From Streptomyces sp. A012304 (GTDB lineage Bacteria > Actinomycetota > Actinomycetes > Streptomycetales > Streptomycetaceae), in contig NZ_BQUN01000200.1 in assembly GCF_026008495.1 (NCBI RefSeq), forward strand, positions 89,079 through 144,940: DNA of 55,862 bases. Direction: 5' to 3'. Positions within the stretch are counted from its first letter, which is position 1. Each line of letters opens with the position of its first letter. A program made the position numbers and the translations under genes. Positions 55,804 through 55,862 of the stretch are shown piece after piece. Under the pieces are notes generated by a model. That model was not told the DNA's origin and made no database searches. It saw nothing but the letters and a program-made list of their open reading frames with translations.

Positions 55804-55862
55804 TCATACGGCGTCGCCTCCGGGGTTGGCGACGCCGACTGTGTTCTCGACCGAGAGCAGGG
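55804..55862 (-). CDS. C-terminal end of an unidentified gene (enters from right edge)
   Basis: An open frame from the window end reads LLSVENTVGVANPGGDAV and stops at TGA (55804-55806). Codon use (third positions nearly all G or C) and a normal gap to the ALDH start support a real gene end. Eighteen residues are too few to identify the family. Confidence 0.45.
   Translation of the reverse strand, partial: LLSVENTVGVANPGGDAV

Noticed and set aside
48407..55862. Ectoine degradation cluster (Doe/Eut)
   Set aside because: Lrp/AsnC, an AstE-family deacylase and an ALDH match in type, but no ectoine hydrolase or class III aminotransferase is visible, and the flavoenzyme and homoserine dehydrogenase are not part of that pathway. 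The partial right-edge gene is too short to decide.
1..55862. Mobile elements, tRNA/rRNA genes and CRISPR arrays
   Set aside because: No transposase or integrase motifs, no regularly spaced repeats and no cloverleaf-like sequence were seen. Decayed fragments suggest rearrangement, but without an identifiable element.

Overview
The window looks like a chromosomal segment of a Streptomyces or a close actinomycete. Coding regions are very GC-rich with strong third-position GC. GTG starts are common and TTG is used. Secreted proteins carry Tat-like (RR) or Sec signals followed by ricin-type, CBM42 (AbfB) or F5/8C modules, and there is a PAS/GAF/SpoIIE phosphatase of the kind common in that genus. 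I see no transposase, integrase, tRNA, rRNA or CRISPR array.

Layout. (1) 1-2593: the 3' end of aspartate ammonia-lyase (aspA), a peptide/nickel-type ABC binding lipoprotein, and a permease gene that breaks off after about 160 codons. (2) 2803-19205: an L-fucose locus. Two secreted GH29 alpha-L-fucosidases bracket a sugar ABC transporter (binding protein, ATPase, permease) and a tightly coupled operon: fuconate dehydratase, fuconolactonase, FucU/RbsD mutarotase, zinc alcohol dehydrogenase, SDR, KDPG-type aldolase, PfkB kinase, aldo/keto reductase and a GntR/FadR repressor. (3) 19863-26839: secreted GH43-CBM42, GH43-CBM42 and GH97-ricin on the plus strand, then a convergent SGNH/GDSL esterase with a ricin domain. 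(4) 27580-39936: miscellaneous genes (ferric-reductase-like flavoprotein, stand-alone trpC, MBL-fold hydrolase, PAS-GAF-SpoIIE regulator, DUF418 membrane protein, a small membrane protein with an ABC exporter, a NarL-type two-component system), with a stretch of decayed gene pieces at about 29970-31960. (5) 40186-48185: a second CAZyme block on the minus strand (GH27-ricin, ricin-GH62, GH127-like-ricin, GH43-CBM42), plus relics of a third GH29 gene and a second GH127-like gene. (6) 48407-55862: an amino-acid or amine type catabolic cluster (homoserine dehydrogenase paralogue, two aldehyde dehydrogenases, an Lrp/AsnC regulator, an AstE/aspartoacylase-like hydrolase, a sarcosine-oxidase-like flavoenzyme) running off the right edge.

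How it works together (inference). The exo-acting enzymes (fucosidases, arabinofuranosidases, alpha-galactosidase, GH97, GH127-like, esterase) fit stepwise removal of side chains from a fucosylated, arabinosylated and galactosylated plant glycan such as arabinogalactan-protein, pectic side chains or extensin. Released L-fucose would enter through the ABC transporter. It would then be oxidised by the aldo/keto reductase, opened by the lactonase and dehydrated by FucD, and the 2-keto-3-deoxy acid would be cleaved or oxidised further. Two recurrent palindromes tie the dispersed CAZyme promoters together: ACAT-N3-ATGT (fucosidases/transporter, esterase, GH127-like gene) and GTTCG-N6-CGAAC (two GH43 genes and the GH62 gene). 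Both GH29 genes also share a gapless 58-bp upstream element, 66-67 bp from an ACAT-N3-ATGT site. I regard these shared regulatory elements, and the unusual enzyme mix of the fucose operon, as the most interesting parts of the window.

Limits: everything here was read by eye. Family assignments rest on motifs and remembered family features, not on database searches, and motif scans were not exhaustive.
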